A stretch of 64,000 bases of DNA from Bathymodiolus brooksi (lineage: Eukaryota > Mollusca > Bivalvia > Mytilida > Modiolidae): the NCBI GenBank assembly GCA_963680875.1, contig OY804582.1, positions 51,044,646 through 51,108,645 on the forward strand, in the 5' to 3' direction. Shown here in pieces: positions 24,259-35,783 of the stretch. Under the pieces are notes generated by a model that worked only from the letters and a program-made list of their open reading frames with translations, did not search any database and was not told the DNA's origin. The first letter of the stretch is position 1. The number at the start of each line of letters is the position of its first letter. Made by a program: the position numbers and the translations under genes.

Positions 24259-24381
24259 ATTGTTTTATGTATCAAATGCATTAATTCAATGCATTGCGTT
24301 AGATTTGAGCTATGACATGTGTAGAAAGATTTGAAGATATACGTTGACGTTCGAGGTTGTATATTTTTAGATTGCCACGCA

Positions 24382-24574
24382 ATGTCAGAGTTAGGGAAAG
24401 CAGAGTTTGGTGTCACTACATTCTTTGCCAGAAGTCATCCAAATGACAAATGTGGATCTAATGGACTGCCGTTAACACCTAATTCTATCAAAATATTAGG
24501 AAAGTTTCAAACCCTGACCACATTACATCACCCAAGATTGTGTAAATATATAGATATCAACAAAGGCAGGCATG
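24382..24574 (+). CDS. TBCK: TBCK coding exon 1
   Basis: The ATG at 24382 starts [20 protein letters not shown] and continues through [20 protein letters not shown] and [10 protein letters not shown]. This matches the vertebrate N-terminus, where the glycine-rich loop of true kinases is absent. The exon ends at CATG|GTAAGA in phase 1. A TATATTTTTAG acceptor ends at 24370, so an untranslated exon probably lies upstream, not identified. An upstream in-frame extension to 24331 has no ATG and is not used. Confidence 0.95.
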
Positions 24575-25035
24575 GTAAGAATTATTTTAGTGTTTAAGCA
24601 AAGGGAATGTACCTTTCTTCTGTACATTAGTACAGTCTTCATGCTAACCCACTTGCCTAAAGCACGGACAACTAAAACTGGATTTGGACAAGTGAAAATT
24701 AAGAAAGAATTTGTTTCAATAAATAAAACATTTTTCTAAATTTGGCTTTCGGGCAAGTAAGTAAAAAAAATTAAGGCAACTTTGTTAGTATTGGTACAAA
24801 ACAACTCAGCCAAAAAGACAATCATACTGTTTACAAACTAACAAAACAACTCTGACGTCTATTAAGTAAACTTGGAAACAGTTCAAATATTTCCAAGTTT
24901 AAAAACAGGTCGGCCAGAGTATAGTAGAATATAAACTGACATAAGAAATGTATATAGTTGAGTAGAGGCAGAAAAATGAGCCATTTATAACTACAAGGGA
25001 AAAATGAAACATTAAGGACAATATTTTAATATATA

Positions 25036-25824
25036 CAGGGCTCTACAATTCATACCAATCCCCACTAGCTCTGGCTAGGAAGGAAACATTTTTTACTCGC
25101 CAACAAAAGAATGTTATTTGCCAGGTTAACAAAGATACCAATTCGTACTATGCAACTTCAATATGTATTTATTCGTGGATAATTATTAATGCTCTGAATG
25201 AGACAGAAGATGCTTAGTTAAGGAATGGGCTTTTGCTGATACCATACTGAAACATGTTTCAGACTTTTATTTAATAAACAAGACTTTCACGTTTAAACTT
25301 TTTATTTCCGTTAACAAATTCGGTTTTGCTGGTAATATCTGGGTCTGCCTTTCTGCAAACATCACAATACATAGTGTTGTTACTGGAATCATAAATGAGC
25401 CACAAAAGCTCCAGACTTCCAAACATCGTGAAATTTATGCATTTCAGCTTTAGAACCCGAACCTTCATCACTATTTTCCCTTCATACTTCCGTTGATGTT
25501 GCATCAGATATGCCAACTTCATGATCTGTTGATTCAACCAGTTTATTTTTATCAAAATTTTGTATGAAGGTTTTGTTTTTTTGCTCATTGTGGTCACTTG
25601 CAAGTGTTAAAAGTATGTGATTTAAAACATTTATGTCTGAGTCAATTGTGCGCTTTAAAAGACCGGATAATTAACGTCGGAATTTAAATTGAAAAATACG
25701 ATCGGTAATTAAGGGAACGAAAATGTTCTGAAAATATCAACTCGCTATCAATACAGAATTTTTACTCGCATTTTACAAAAGTAAATCACAAATGCGAGTG
25801 TTTTGGTTGCATTGTAGAGCCCTG
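25036..25824 (-). mobile_element. hAT-like element with TTF-type zinc-finger remnant (TBCK intron 1)
   Basis: The element has inverted ends CAGGGCTCTACAAT (25036) and ATTGTAGAGCCCTG (25824). The minus strand encodes, across a frameshift, K-F-H-D-V-W-K-S-G-A-F and then Y-D-S-S-N-N-T-M-Y-C-D-V-C-R-K-A and F-V-N-G-N-K-K-F-K-R-E-S-L. This resembles the TTF-type zinc finger at the N-terminus of hAT transposases and ZNF862-like proteins. Flanks are AT-rich (AATATATA left, ATATATCT right), so the 8-bp duplication is not clean. Non-autonomous and decayed. Confidence 0.72.
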
Positions 25825-26145
25825 ATATATCTTTATTTTATCAGGTACATGTACAAGATATTTAATTTATTTATTATTTTTATTAAGAGTTAAATAGTAA
25901 TGTCCAGTTCATTATTTTTTTTTATTACATGTATATTGATTAATGTTTATTAATTTATAAACTTGTGTGTTTCCATTAAGAAATCAATATTAACCAATTC
26001 TAGTACTAATTTGTATAATAATCAAATAATATTTGAATATAAATAAATCTCATCTGAATTTTAATATTTGTATGTGTAAACTCAGATTATTGTTATATGT
26101 GTATCACTGATAGGTATTTTATTATATGTAAGATTTATATTTCAG

Positions 26146-26218
26146 AAAGACTGATTGTCGTTCTAGAATATTACAGAGAAAACTTGCAGAAAATTGCAAA
26201 AACAGGAAAATATTCTAA
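26146..26218 (+). CDS. TBCK: TBCK coding exon 2
   Basis: The acceptor TATTTCAG and donor TAA|GTATGT bound 73 nt encoding (E)RLIVVLEYYRENLQKIAKTG-K-Y-S. This corresponds to human [20 protein letters not shown]. It enters at phase 1 from exon 1 and leaves at phase 2. Confidence 0.93.
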
Positions 26219-26342
26219 GTATGTTTCTTTTATTGGTTCAAATAATCTAGAATATTTTTTCCTTCAATTTATAACTAACACCAAAAGGCAGTACACATGT
26301 ACCATGGTTACAACAAACAGAAGAATCTTATTCCATACACAA

Positions 26343-26699
26343 CTGCATCGGTGACATAATGGTTAGCATGTTCGCCTCGAGTGCGGTAGATCTTGGGTTC
26401 GAGCTGCGGTCAGGTCAAACCAAAGATTATGAAATTGGTGTTTGTTGCTTCTCCGCTAAGCACACAGTTTTAAGGAGAAAGAGCAAATACTGGTTTCCTC
26501 AGAATCAGAATAATGTGTCCGAGTGGAGCGACATGTCTACACGCGGACTGTTGTTTCAGTGAACTAGCACTGTAAAAATCCAAGTCAGCGTGTTGGTCTA
26601 GTACAAAGCGGACCTCATCATCATCTCATTGAAAATTAACTTTTTCTCGCCTTGATATAGCTGAAAAATTGCTGAATTGGCATTAAACAACAATCACTA
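26343..26699 (+). mobile_element. tRNA-derived SINE, copy 1 (TBCK intron 2)
   Basis: The head has an A-box-like TAATGGTTAGCATG and a B-box-like GGGTTCGAGCTG. The body runs through GTGTTTGTTGCTTCTCC and GAGTGGAGCGACATGTCTAC, and the tail is GATATAGCTGAAAAATTGCT then GGCATTAAACAACAATCACT. Other copies are at 45961-46327 (+), 63633-63990 (-) and in pieces at 43310-43720. The conserved tail suggests the MetaSINE superfamily (inference). Confidence 0.88.
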
Positions 26700-27183
26700 G
26701 CTTATTGCATACAAACAAATTCCTGTTTGTACCTTGGCTCCTTTTCATAAAAGTCCTTGCAGAAACGAAAAGATAAATTCATTGAATTGTTAACCAATTT
26801 TATTTGAAAAATAACAATTTCTAGATCATTTAATTTGTTGAGGAAATATACAAAATTGGACTATTGATGCTGAATATAGAATTTATTGGACGAGGCTGGG
26901 GTCAACATGATTACATTTAGTGTCTATTAGGTGCGTTCCAAAACACATATCCTTGTCTTGTCAACTGAATTTTGTAGAAGATTGGTAATAATATATAATA
27001 CATTTATGTTGACCCCTGACATGACTCCTAAAGGAGCGTTTTTAGATCTCACATGCGGCGACTAGTAAATAACTGATAGAAATTAGGAAGTAACTACAGA
27101 GATACATATTAGTACCACTTTCACTAAAAAAAAATTATATTCATAGAAATAAATATGCATTTATTCTAAAATTTCATTTTCAG

Positions 27184-27298
27184 TGTAGAAGATTTACTTA
27201 CTTTAGCATATGAAATCCTGGAAGGTTTAGCATATCTGAACAAGAAGTCAATCACACACAGAAATTTATCCAAGTCTAATATATTATTTGATATAAAG
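27184..27298 (+). CDS. TBCK: TBCK coding exon 3 (catalytic loop)
   Basis: The acceptor TTTTCAG and donor AAG|GTAAAA enclose 115 nt encoding (N)VEDLLTLAYEILEGLAYLN and then S-I-T-H-R-N-L-S-K-S-N-I-L-F-D-I-K. The kinase HRD motif is H-R-N here (residues 114-116), so the catalytic aspartate is missing, as in vertebrate TBCK (H-R-A). The exon ends on a codon boundary. Confidence 0.95.
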
Positions 27299-27951
27299 GT
27301 AAAAGTACAATTTTTTTTTTTAGCTCAGCTGGACCAAATGTCCATGTCATGTATTGTAAACACTTTGTTTACATCATGTGCATTCATTAGCTTTTCACAA
27401 TTCAGTTTTTCTCAACATTTTATATGATTTTCATTTTATTTGGATCTTCAACATGGCTGCTAGCCCAATTATGCTTTCTGATCGGCTGAGCAAAAATTTA
27501 AAAATGCAGAAATCACGTCTGTCCTCAAATTGTTACTATTAGGAATGTTCCTTATATGACCCTCTATAAATATTGTGTTTATCTTTGTTGATCTGAAATC
27601 CAAGATGGCTTTAATGGAAGGACAAAGTATAAAACTCTTTGGGAAAAATAATTTGAAATGATTATTCTCTAAAACAAATTGCCAAATTGTAGAATTTCTA
27701 GCACTCATGTGGTTTCTGGGAATTTTTGGAAGGTAAAAATGAAATACACAATGTACATGCAAAATATTTTAAAAACATTTCCTATCTAAAGTCAATTATA
27801 AAGTTATTTTCAAGTGTTATTATAAATATACATGCACAAGAAAAGTATGAAAAAAAACCAAGACTTTGGTTGCTTCCAATGATTTTATATTTTCTCAGAG
27901 ATGTAAAATTATATGGTTTTATAACACAAATATATTTGATCTATTTTATAG

Positions 27952-28025
27952 GGTAAAGTGAAGCTGTCAGAGTATGGATTATATCATATTACAGAATATG
28001 GTGCTAATGTCTCTTTTCCTATTGG
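27952..28025 (+). CDS. TBCK: TBCK coding exon 4 (DFG position)
   Basis: TTTTATAG|GGTAAAG to ATTGG|GTAATA, 74 nt, encoding GKVKLSEYGLYHITEYG and A-N-V-S-F-P-I-G. The DFG metal-binding motif is E-Y-G (134-136), matching the degenerate K-F-G in human. Phase 0 in, phase 2 out. Confidence 0.95.
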
Positions 28026-28071
28026 GTAATATAACTTACTGGTACCCATGTAAATAAAAGGGGGGGGGAGG

Positions 28072-28312
28072 GGTTTGGTGTTTAATGCCACTTTCATCAA
28101 TATTTCAGTTAAATCATGTTGGTCACTTTTATTGGTGGAGGAAATCGGAGTACCCGGAGAAAACCACTGACCTGCCGCAAGTCACTGACAAACTTTATCA
28201 CATAATATTGTTTCGAGTACACCTCGCCATGGTTGGGGCTCAAACTCACTACGTTAGTTGTGATAGGCACTGATTGCACAGGTAGTTGTATATCCAGTTA
28301 CCATATGACCAT
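28072..28312 (-). mobile_element. SINE, second type (TBCK intron 4)
   Basis: On the minus strand the element ends with a TTGATGAAAGTGGCATTAAA tail close to that of the other SINE type. Its middle carries the complements of GGAGTACCCGGAGAAAACCA and GCAAGTCACTGACAAACTTT, and the head region (28230-28310) contains a B-box-like GAGTTTGAGCCCC. A shorter copy is at 45155-45335. It has a different head from the 26343 family but a related tail. Confidence 0.75.
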
Positions 28313-28509
28313 GATGGCTCTTGTAAATAAAATAAAAATTAATGTAAAACAAATATTTGAATACCAAATACTGCATTTTGATAAATTGACTAGATCAAAC
28401 ATTTCATTGTTTGATGTAATAACTGGTACACTACAATGATTAATATTAAAACTGTGCATGGTATTTTAAAAATCATATGAGGAAACAAAAGACAATATCT
28501 TTATTGGTT

Positions 28510-28740
28510 TTAAAGTACAGTCAGACTTGTCTTAGTAGTCACCTGGTGTAAATGATCAGTTTAAAACCTTCTTGACTGCATTTATTTGTTATTTTAACTC
28601 AAATAAATGGTCACCTCACTAACATGGTCAACAGTCTCTCAAAGTTTATTCCATGTTATAAGGTTTACCAATAAAATGTATTTAACAGTCACTTTTTATT
28701 CTAGACTACAAAAAACATTGGAAATTAATTTTCGAGGTGG
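28510..28740. repeat. Dispersed repeat holding one or two copies of the 60-bp monomer
   Basis: The sequence CAGACTTGTCTTAGTAGTCA through ATGGTCACCTCACTAACATGG and TTTTTATTCTAGACTAC, TTTTCGAGGTGGGG parallels the two flanks of the giant array at 50.4-58.0 kb: 50315-50420 on its left and 58020-58100 on its right (CATTTTAGACTT, AACTTTGGAGGTTT). Here the internal part is essentially unexpanded. Confidence 0.7.
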
Positions 28741-28992
28741 GGTAATAGATCATAACTTTTGGCTTGTGAAGATGTTCAAATTCAAGAATGCTGAAATACT
28801 GATCTTAGGGTCTATATGGTCAAGCTCATTCTTTAATGTTGCTGTTGGGGAATGTATTTTAAAAGACATAGTCATATTCATTTTTGGAAAGTGTTATTGG
28901 TAATTAGCACATTATTGTCTTAAGTGCTGACATTTAATTAAATTTGAATGATAGTTTTTGATATGCATGTATCGACATGAAATTGAATATTT

Positions 28993-29672
28993 ATGTCCCT
29001 TCCTTAGGCGTAGTGGCCATTAACTTTTACCTATGTCCGTCTGTATGTCCCTTCCTTAGGAGTAGTGGCCATTAACTTTTACCTATGTTCGTCTGTATGT
29101 CCCTTCCTTAGGCGTAGTGGCCATTAACTTTTACCTATGTCCGTCTGTATGTCCCTTCCTTAGGCGTAGTGGCCATTAACTTTTACCTATGTCCGTCTGT
29201 ATGTCCCTTCCTTAGGCGTAGTGGCCATTAACTTTTACCTATGTGCGTCTGTATGTCCCTTCCTTAGGCGTAGTGGCCATTGACTTTTACCTATGTCCAT
29301 CTGTATGTCCCTTCCTTAGGCATAGTGGCCATTAACTTTTACCTATGTCCGTCTGTATGTCCCTTCCTTAGGCGTAGTGGCCATTAACTTTTACCTATGT
29401 CCGTCTGTATGTCCCTTCCTTAGGCATAGTGACCATTAACTTTTACCTATGTCCGTTTGTATGTCCCTTCCTTAGGCGTAGTGGCCATTAACTTTTACCT
29501 ATGTCCGTTTGTATGTCCCTTCCTTAGGCGTAGTGGCCATTAACTTTTACCTATGTCCGTCTGTATGTCCCTTCCTTAGGCGTAGTGGCCATTAACTTTT
29601 ACCTATGTCTGTCTGTATGTCCCTTCCTTAGGCGTAGTGGCCATTAACTTTTACCTATGTCCGTCTGTATGT
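28993..29672. repeat. 52-bp minisatellite, 13 copies
   Basis: The unit ATGTCCCTTCCTTAGGCGTA then GTGGCCATTAACTTTTACCT and ATGTCCGTCTGT repeats with an exact 52-bp period and few substitutions. It is the expanded 5' part of a dispersed repeat whose remaining body (GGTTTCCACTCAATAACTTA, GGACCATAAAAGAAACG, TAGCTGGAAGTGAGGGCATC) follows to about 29880. A related repeat at 47310-49790 is expanded elsewhere. Confidence 0.95.
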
Positions 29673-29893
29673 CCCTCATGTGGTTTCCACTCAATAACTT
29701 AAGTTCTTAAACAAGTCAATTGAAATTGTATGTTTAGGGACCATAAAAGAAACGTCAAGTTCGATTTTGGATGTTACTACTTTTTTCCATTATGGAGTTA
29801 TGCCCCTTAATTTGCCAAAAAATACATATTTGCTTTAGCTGGAAGTGAGGGCATCTGTATCATCTGAACACATTCTTCCATTTTCATTTTCAG

Positions 29894-30038
29894 TCAGCCA
29901 GAGTATATGCCACCAGAAGTGTTTTGTGACAGTACTATTGAAAATGATGATCATGTTGAAACTGACATAGTAACTGAACCATGTGGACCCAAAACTGATA
30001 TATGGTCTCTAGGTCTTATTTTGCTGGAAGTTTTTACA
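29894..30038 (+). CDS. TBCK: TBCK coding exon 5 (activation segment to subdomain IX)
   Basis: TTTTCAG|TCAGCC to TTTACA|GTAAGT, 145 nt, encoding (G)QPEYMPPEVFCDSTIEN and then E-P-C-G-P-K-T-D-I-W-S-L-G-L-I-L-L-E-V-F-T. P-P-E replaces the kinase A-P-E, and D-I-W-S-L-G is the conserved helix-F motif. Matches human G-P-K-S-D-V-W-S-L-G-I-I-L-F-E-L. Confidence 0.97.
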
Positions 30039-30581
30039 GTAAGTGTATGTAAAATATATATGCTCCACAAAAGATGGATTTTGGTTGAGATAATGAGGTT
30101 CTGAAGAAGGAATGAAAACACACTTTACTCTATCAGACATGTATTATATGGCACAATTTACAACTGACATTAATTAAGAAGGTATTAAAACATTATTACA
30201 TTAACATTAAATTGTCCATACAATAATTGCAACATAGAACATTTACCCTTCTTAAGATTATACATATTTACATATATCTTAAAAATCATGTATTGTTGCA
30301 AGCTGTTTTTTGTCCAAAGAAAATAGTAGTACTGCTCAACTGCAGGCAAAGGACCTTTTCAGACTCGTTTTAGGCTATGAGTTATTATTGAAGACCCTAC
30401 CGTGGCTGTGAACTGTAGAACAGCAATAAAGGTGGTGTCCCTTTACTTAGATTGGATGGTCTCTCATGTTTGTTTGTATCCATAGCCTTTCTTACTAATA
30501 AAGTGGTACTGCACAATAAGCTGTTATCTCTTAGTTTTACCTCTTGCACAACATTAACAATGATATATTTCTATTTTTTAG

Positions 30582-30651
30582 AATGTTGATCTCTGGGATG
30601 GATTGAGCATTCCACAAAAATTTCACAGAACAATTGGTTTTTTCAGTAGAG
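30582..30651 (+). CDS. TBCK: TBCK coding exon 6
   Basis: TTTTTTAG|AATGTTG to AGAG|GTATAT, 70 nt, encoding NVDLWDGLSIPQKFHRTIGF-F-S-R. This aligns with the human L-F-Q-S-L-D-I-S-E-R-L-K-F region. Phase 0 in, phase 1 out. Confidence 0.88.
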
Positions 30652-31708
30652 GTATATTATAAATTTATAAAGTTGAGATACAGTAACACCCTGATATATT
30701 CTCCCTAATATACAGCAAATCTTGTATTCCACTATGAAATCTTCAGGAACCTATTTCCCCCACATGTTAAACCTGGTTATAATTTCAAAGTCGCACATCA
30801 CCTTCCGCCAAGATATTGAAAGAGCAAACTTTCAATTTCATGTCATTTAAGCCTCGATCAATAACGTCAATTAAATGATTTCACACCTGGATGAATTCAC
30901 TGTCACTAATTACAGGTAAACTTCTAATTGATTACACACCTCTTGGTATTGCAGTAAAAACATTTTAAATTTTCAAACTTAGTAAAAGTTAAATGGTGCT
31001 TAAGTTTTAATGAAAAAATAGAATAAAACACACTTACAATTGTTTGAGTTCATTTAATGTGCTGTTTGACTGAAAGATGTCCACATAGAAACAAAAGACA
31101 AATATGTTGATTTGAAGCATGAAAGAGAAATTGTTGATTATCTAACAAATTATCCCAAATCTACAGGGGTTTCAAAGTTTTTTATAATAGGAGGTACTTC
31201 TTAAATTTTAGGAGGTACCTAAAAAATTAGGCTGAGGGCCGTAAGGGGTCCAGGGGGCGGAAGCTCCTGAAATCTAGCATTTTGTGGACCAAAAAATGTA
31301 CTTCAGAGACTGCAAAACATTAAGTGTTTTTGAAAGAAAAATCCCATTAACTTTAGAGTTCAGATTTCACCAAGAGTGAAGACCATGCATAATGCCTGGA
31401 TTTTTCCCCCCAATTTCTTTATTGAATATTTCAGTTTACAGACTTCAGCCAAGATTATTCATAGATAGTCTGCCATATCTTAAAAAAAAACAAAAGGACC
31501 ATAAAGAGCTACGGTTCCACAGCTAGGCTTGACCAAGCCATTGTTATCAAAGCTTAAACTTCTCAAAATTCTTTTGTTGGCTTTGTCCTTTTCTTTTTCA
31601 AAATACCTTGGCTTGTGTGGTTTTTTTACTTTATTACCAGTAATTAAACTCATCAAAGACCATTGGCAGGATCAAGACATATAAGTGTCATAATTAATGA
31701 AACCAAGG

Positions 31709-31735
31709 ACGTATATAGAATACGTCCTTGATGAA
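31709..31735. repeat. Short perfect hairpin
   Basis: CAAGGACGTATATAGAATAC followed by GTCCTTG forms an 11-bp stem with a very short loop. No function is assigned. Confidence 0.7.
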
Positions 31736-33069
31736 ACATATAAATTTAATTTGCAATCATCAATCTTTAATAAAATTTATAATTTTTTAATAGATCAATA
31801 CAAATATAATTAAACAAAAACACTATATATTGTTACTTTCACGACTTATGTGCAAAAAAAATGTTCGAACAAAAATGATTCGCGGGAAGACATTTATTAA
31901 CATTTGAATCACAAAAGTTAAATTATTTTGAAAAAAGGGGGGCCGGCGTTTTGACATTACAATGTAATTCGTATTTGAGCCATGTGCGGTCCTTTTTCAA
32001 GATTTCTAGTAATTTTCTTTCCCTTATCTCCTCGTACCCCTGTTTAAAAATGTTTTTCAGCACACTTTCATTTCTGTGAACAACCGCCGTAGGGCCCCGT
32101 CAAAATATGTAAATAAATTAGCCATAGGTTTTTATTTTTTTATACCGGAAGTTAAACAATATGGACGGAGTTAAGCAACAAGACAGTACGCCCCAGAATG
32201 ATTCGACCCTGGGTTTTAAATGGATAAAAAAAATCGCACAAAATATTGTGTAGTCATATATTCATAATACATAATGATCATACTTATATTACTGGAGATT
32301 ACACTAAATTGTGTTTGAACATAATTTGTAATCGGTCATTTTTTTTATTTTGAAATGATGTCAGTTTTGTTCCGGTCCGAGTTTTACACAAGGATGAAAA
32401 GATATTGGGGCAAAAACATATCTATTTACCGCATGCGCAAACTGCTATTTACGATTCTAAGGTAAAGTTATTTTTAAAACAGGGGATATCCCATCAACTT
32501 GGTCGTGACGCAGTTGTTCGATTTGAATGCGAGAATTCAGCAATTGACGTGATCATTAATTTTTTATGAAAAATATTCCACAAGCCTATCGACCATCGTA
32601 CTTGTGGTTTTGACCACCGCTAATTTTGGGGGGTTCAGTAATTTCTGCCGGAACTATACACGATCTCAGGCGGGTAAAAGTACCGGGTACCGGCCCACTT
32701 TGAAACCCCTGAATCTATGGAATAAGAAATTGTTGATTACTTTAGGACTTTGTGTGATATTTCAATAAAATGACAAACAATAAGCAATATTGTCACAAAT
32801 ACATGCAAGTGCTTGACAAATCATTTTTAAATGGGTTTCAGATTGAGATACACTTCAATTCAAACCTTTATACTTATAAAAGGATTGAAATGAGTCAAGG
32901 AAGAACAACATAGCTCACAATTTGCAGGGTCCGAGGGATAGCACAAATTCATGTGCATATCAATAGTCATGATTCACATTCAGAAATTACATTAATATAC
33001 ACATCTGTAAGACTAAGCTAATTGTTAAGAACAGTCAATCTTAATAAATGAATAAATATATTTTTTCAG

Positions 33070-33125
33070 GACAGCATCCCCTCGATTTTTATGTAGAAGA
33101 ATGCAATTTACAAGACAAAATAAAG
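33070..33125 (+). CDS. TBCK: TBCK coding exon 7
   Basis: TTTTTTCAG|GACAGC to ATAAAG|GTAACA, 56 nt, encoding (G)QHPLDFYVEECNLQDKIK. This aligns with human E-E-H-G-C-L-D-I-I-K. Phase 1 in, phase 0 out, leading exactly into exon 8. Confidence 0.9.
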
Positions 33126-33397
33126 GTAACAAACATCATACAAACAACAGCCATTTATAGCCAGTATTTGTTACAGTTGTAGTTGGGTAAAAGTAACGGG
33201 TACCATCACCTGTTGATATCCCTGAGGAATTGCCTGTTGTTCAAATATGAATTAAATATGTAAAACAAAATTCATTTTTCTTGCACTGTGGAATGGGTAT
33301 ATAACATTTCACCATGTTTAAGGTGTATACTCTTTCTTTAACAGTTGGGGGCGTATTTTACATAATAAATTGTCTAATGTTTACACTCCTTCAATTT

Positions 33398-33520
33398 TCT
33401 ATTTTTATATGTAATTCCTTCAACTTTCAATTTTTAGATGTAATTCCTTCAACTTTCAATTTTTAGATGTAATTCTTTCAATTTTTAGATGTAATTCCTT
33501 CAACTTTCAATTTTTAGATG
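33398..33520. repeat. ~29-bp tandem repeat
   Basis: About four units of ATGTAATTCCTTCAACTTTC then AATTTTTAG in TBCK intron 7. Confidence 0.85.
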
Positions 33521-33693
33521 TCACTTTTTAAAACATATGTACAGTCTTGTCCAGTAAGTCAATCTACTATATAAAAATGTCTAGTTTTTTTAATATTTAA
33601 CTGATGGGAGCCTTTTATAGTTTTTTGTCTATAGTTGAAACACTGTAAGTTGATGTTGGGCACAATTATAACAGTTTTTGTATGATTACTTCA

Positions 33694-34870
33694 CAGGCCT
33701 CTACATTAACATGTTTTTCAACTTGTCCCTTCGGACAACTAACTAAAAAAAGTACTTGTCCGACTCAATCTTTTAGTTGTCCGAAAAAATTAATGAAATT
33801 ACAAAAACTAGAGAATAATTATCCAGGGCTCTAACTACTTTCAAATTAGATGGAGAAGTGACTTCTCTTTCAGAGAGCTCACAGGGAGAAGTGGGGAGAC
33901 TTCTGGGAGAAGTCAATTGTGATTAATCGAAACATTGTTTCACGACCCCCCTGCCCAAATTTAGTAAATAGTTAAAGCTACCTGAACTGATTAGTTCTGG
34001 GTTTTTTTTATTCATAACTACCTTAAGGACATATATTCAATGTCACATTTTTATTTCTGTTCACCTTGATTGGAGTCTTGCATACCAGTGATTTTTATAT
34101 GTACACCCCCCCTGTTTCCTTTTGAAATATTTCTGTGTTGTGGTCCAATACCACACAAATTGTAATAATTCATATTTGTGTTATATAAATCCTAGTTTCT
34201 GGTAAAAAAAATATACCTAGATACTATATATACCAGTATCTAAGTATATTTTTTTTTACCAGAAACAAGTGCCTGTGATATAAATAAAGCAAATTATATT
34301 TTATTTAAATTCACAGAGAAATAACAATTTTAGTGGATCTTTTCAACCAGATCAGGAAAAAGCTTGTAATATTTGTCCATTTCAAAGGTTTCAATATTTC
34401 CCAAAAGCCTAAATCGTATTTTGCACAAAAGACAAGTTTAAATTTGGTGCCAAATTGATATCCGATAATGTTTACGTGTCCGTTCCAGGGTGATTCTTGT
34501 TATTATATTTCAAATATTGATATTTCCGTTCATTAAAGCATTTCTGAGATTGCGACTTTAATTTTGTCAATGTCCTTGAACTTCATCAACGCATGGAGGA
34601 ACGATAAATGATATCAATAAAAGAGTTTTGATCTGGCGTTTCACTTTAGTTTTACTCAAAATAAATTATGGACAAATTGGAGATCAAACAGGGCTCTTTT
34701 ATACAACAAACCCAGTATTTTATACCAGTGGAAATAGATTTGTCCGTCGTACCGGCACGTTTGGGAATCTCTGATTTTTTCACTTGTCCCATCGGACAAC
34801 CTTAATACAAGATCTACTTGTCCGACGTAAGTTTTCACTGGTATTGGACAAACGTTAATGTCGAGGCCTG
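33694..34870. mobile_element. DNA-transposon-like element with CAGGCCTCTACATTAAC ends
   Basis: CAGGCCTCTACATTAAC at 33694 is mirrored by GTTAATGTCGAGGCCTG at 34854-34870 (one mismatch). CTTCA lies directly outside both ends and may be a short target duplication. Subterminal repeats include CTTGTCCCTTCGGACAAC and TACTTGTCCGAC. The core contains a strong hairpin at 34195-34265 (GTTTCTGGTAAAAAAAATAT pairing with ATATTTTTTTTTACCAGAAAC). No transposase is seen. Confidence 0.72.
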
Positions 34871-35721
34871 CTTCACCCTATTTTTTGTTTGTTTTTGTTT
34901 TGATAACCCAGTATCTGGGACATTAATTTTTATACACCAAATAACATCAAAATGGTGCTCAGATGTAGCGTTTATTGACAGATGTAAAAGTGTATCGTTC
35001 AACTGCAGACTAGGGACCGTTTCACACTCATTTCAGAGTATGAGATATGCTCATTATTGAAGACCTACTGTGACTGAAATGTAGAACAACTATTCAAGCT
35101 CTGTTAATTCTTTAGATGAATGGGTAGTAACTGTCAAAATTAGTCAATATAATTGTATAGTTTCTGACTGCTGCATCCATCTGTTATTTATGAATTTCAA
35201 TAATACTAAATAAAGGTTCTCAAAGTTCCTGTAAAGTAATTTTTATCTTGCCATCATTTCATTTGCTGTACAATAATGGTATAAAATAAATAATTGCTTT
35301 ATTCGTCTGGTTGAAAAATAATAATCTCCTGGCACCTGATTCCTCTAGAGTGAACAGTAGGAAATGCTAACAGTATATTGTGGACACTCTTTAAAAAAGC
35401 TTGGAATTACGTTTTTTGTTTCTGTTCTTTTCAGTACAATTTTGCTGTTGTTGTGAACTTTTTGACACAGCTGGATATACCATTTAAGTACAATGTACAT
35501 TGTTGGTAAAAAGTCAAATTTATTTTTCCAAAGACTCCATTTCATCCTTTTCGAACACATAATTGTTATATTTTCACTTAATGTACATGTGTTGTATATA
35601 TACTTATCCACCAATTATGTTATTTGGGTTTTTTTAATGTTTAATTTTATAATCAAATTGAATGCATTACGTTGTGACTTTGCATTCAGTGTTGTTTAGA
35701 GTAATTTATTTTGTTCTTCAG

Positions 35722-35783
35722 GATTTACCAGAGGATGTTAGGAATGTTTTAAGACAGTGTTTGACTGTCAATACAGAGGACAG
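35722..35783 (+). CDS. TBCK: TBCK coding exon 8, first copy
   Basis: TTGTTCTTCAG|GATTTA to GACAG|GTAAGA, exactly 62 nt, encoding DLPEDVRNVLRQCLTVNTED-(R). This matches human [21 protein letters not shown], the last helices of the kinase-like lobe. Phase 0 in, phase 2 out, and AG|A CCG joins exon 9 in frame. This first copy is shown as the representative because its upstream intron is unique and pyrimidine-rich; which of the 44 copies is spliced cannot be read from sequence. Confidence 0.9.

Noticed and set aside
26343..26420. tRNA-like A and B boxes as a possible tRNA gene
   Set aside because: The same sequence is repeated at 45961 and 63990(-), followed by a conserved SINE body, and it lacks a full cloverleaf, so it is a SINE promoter.
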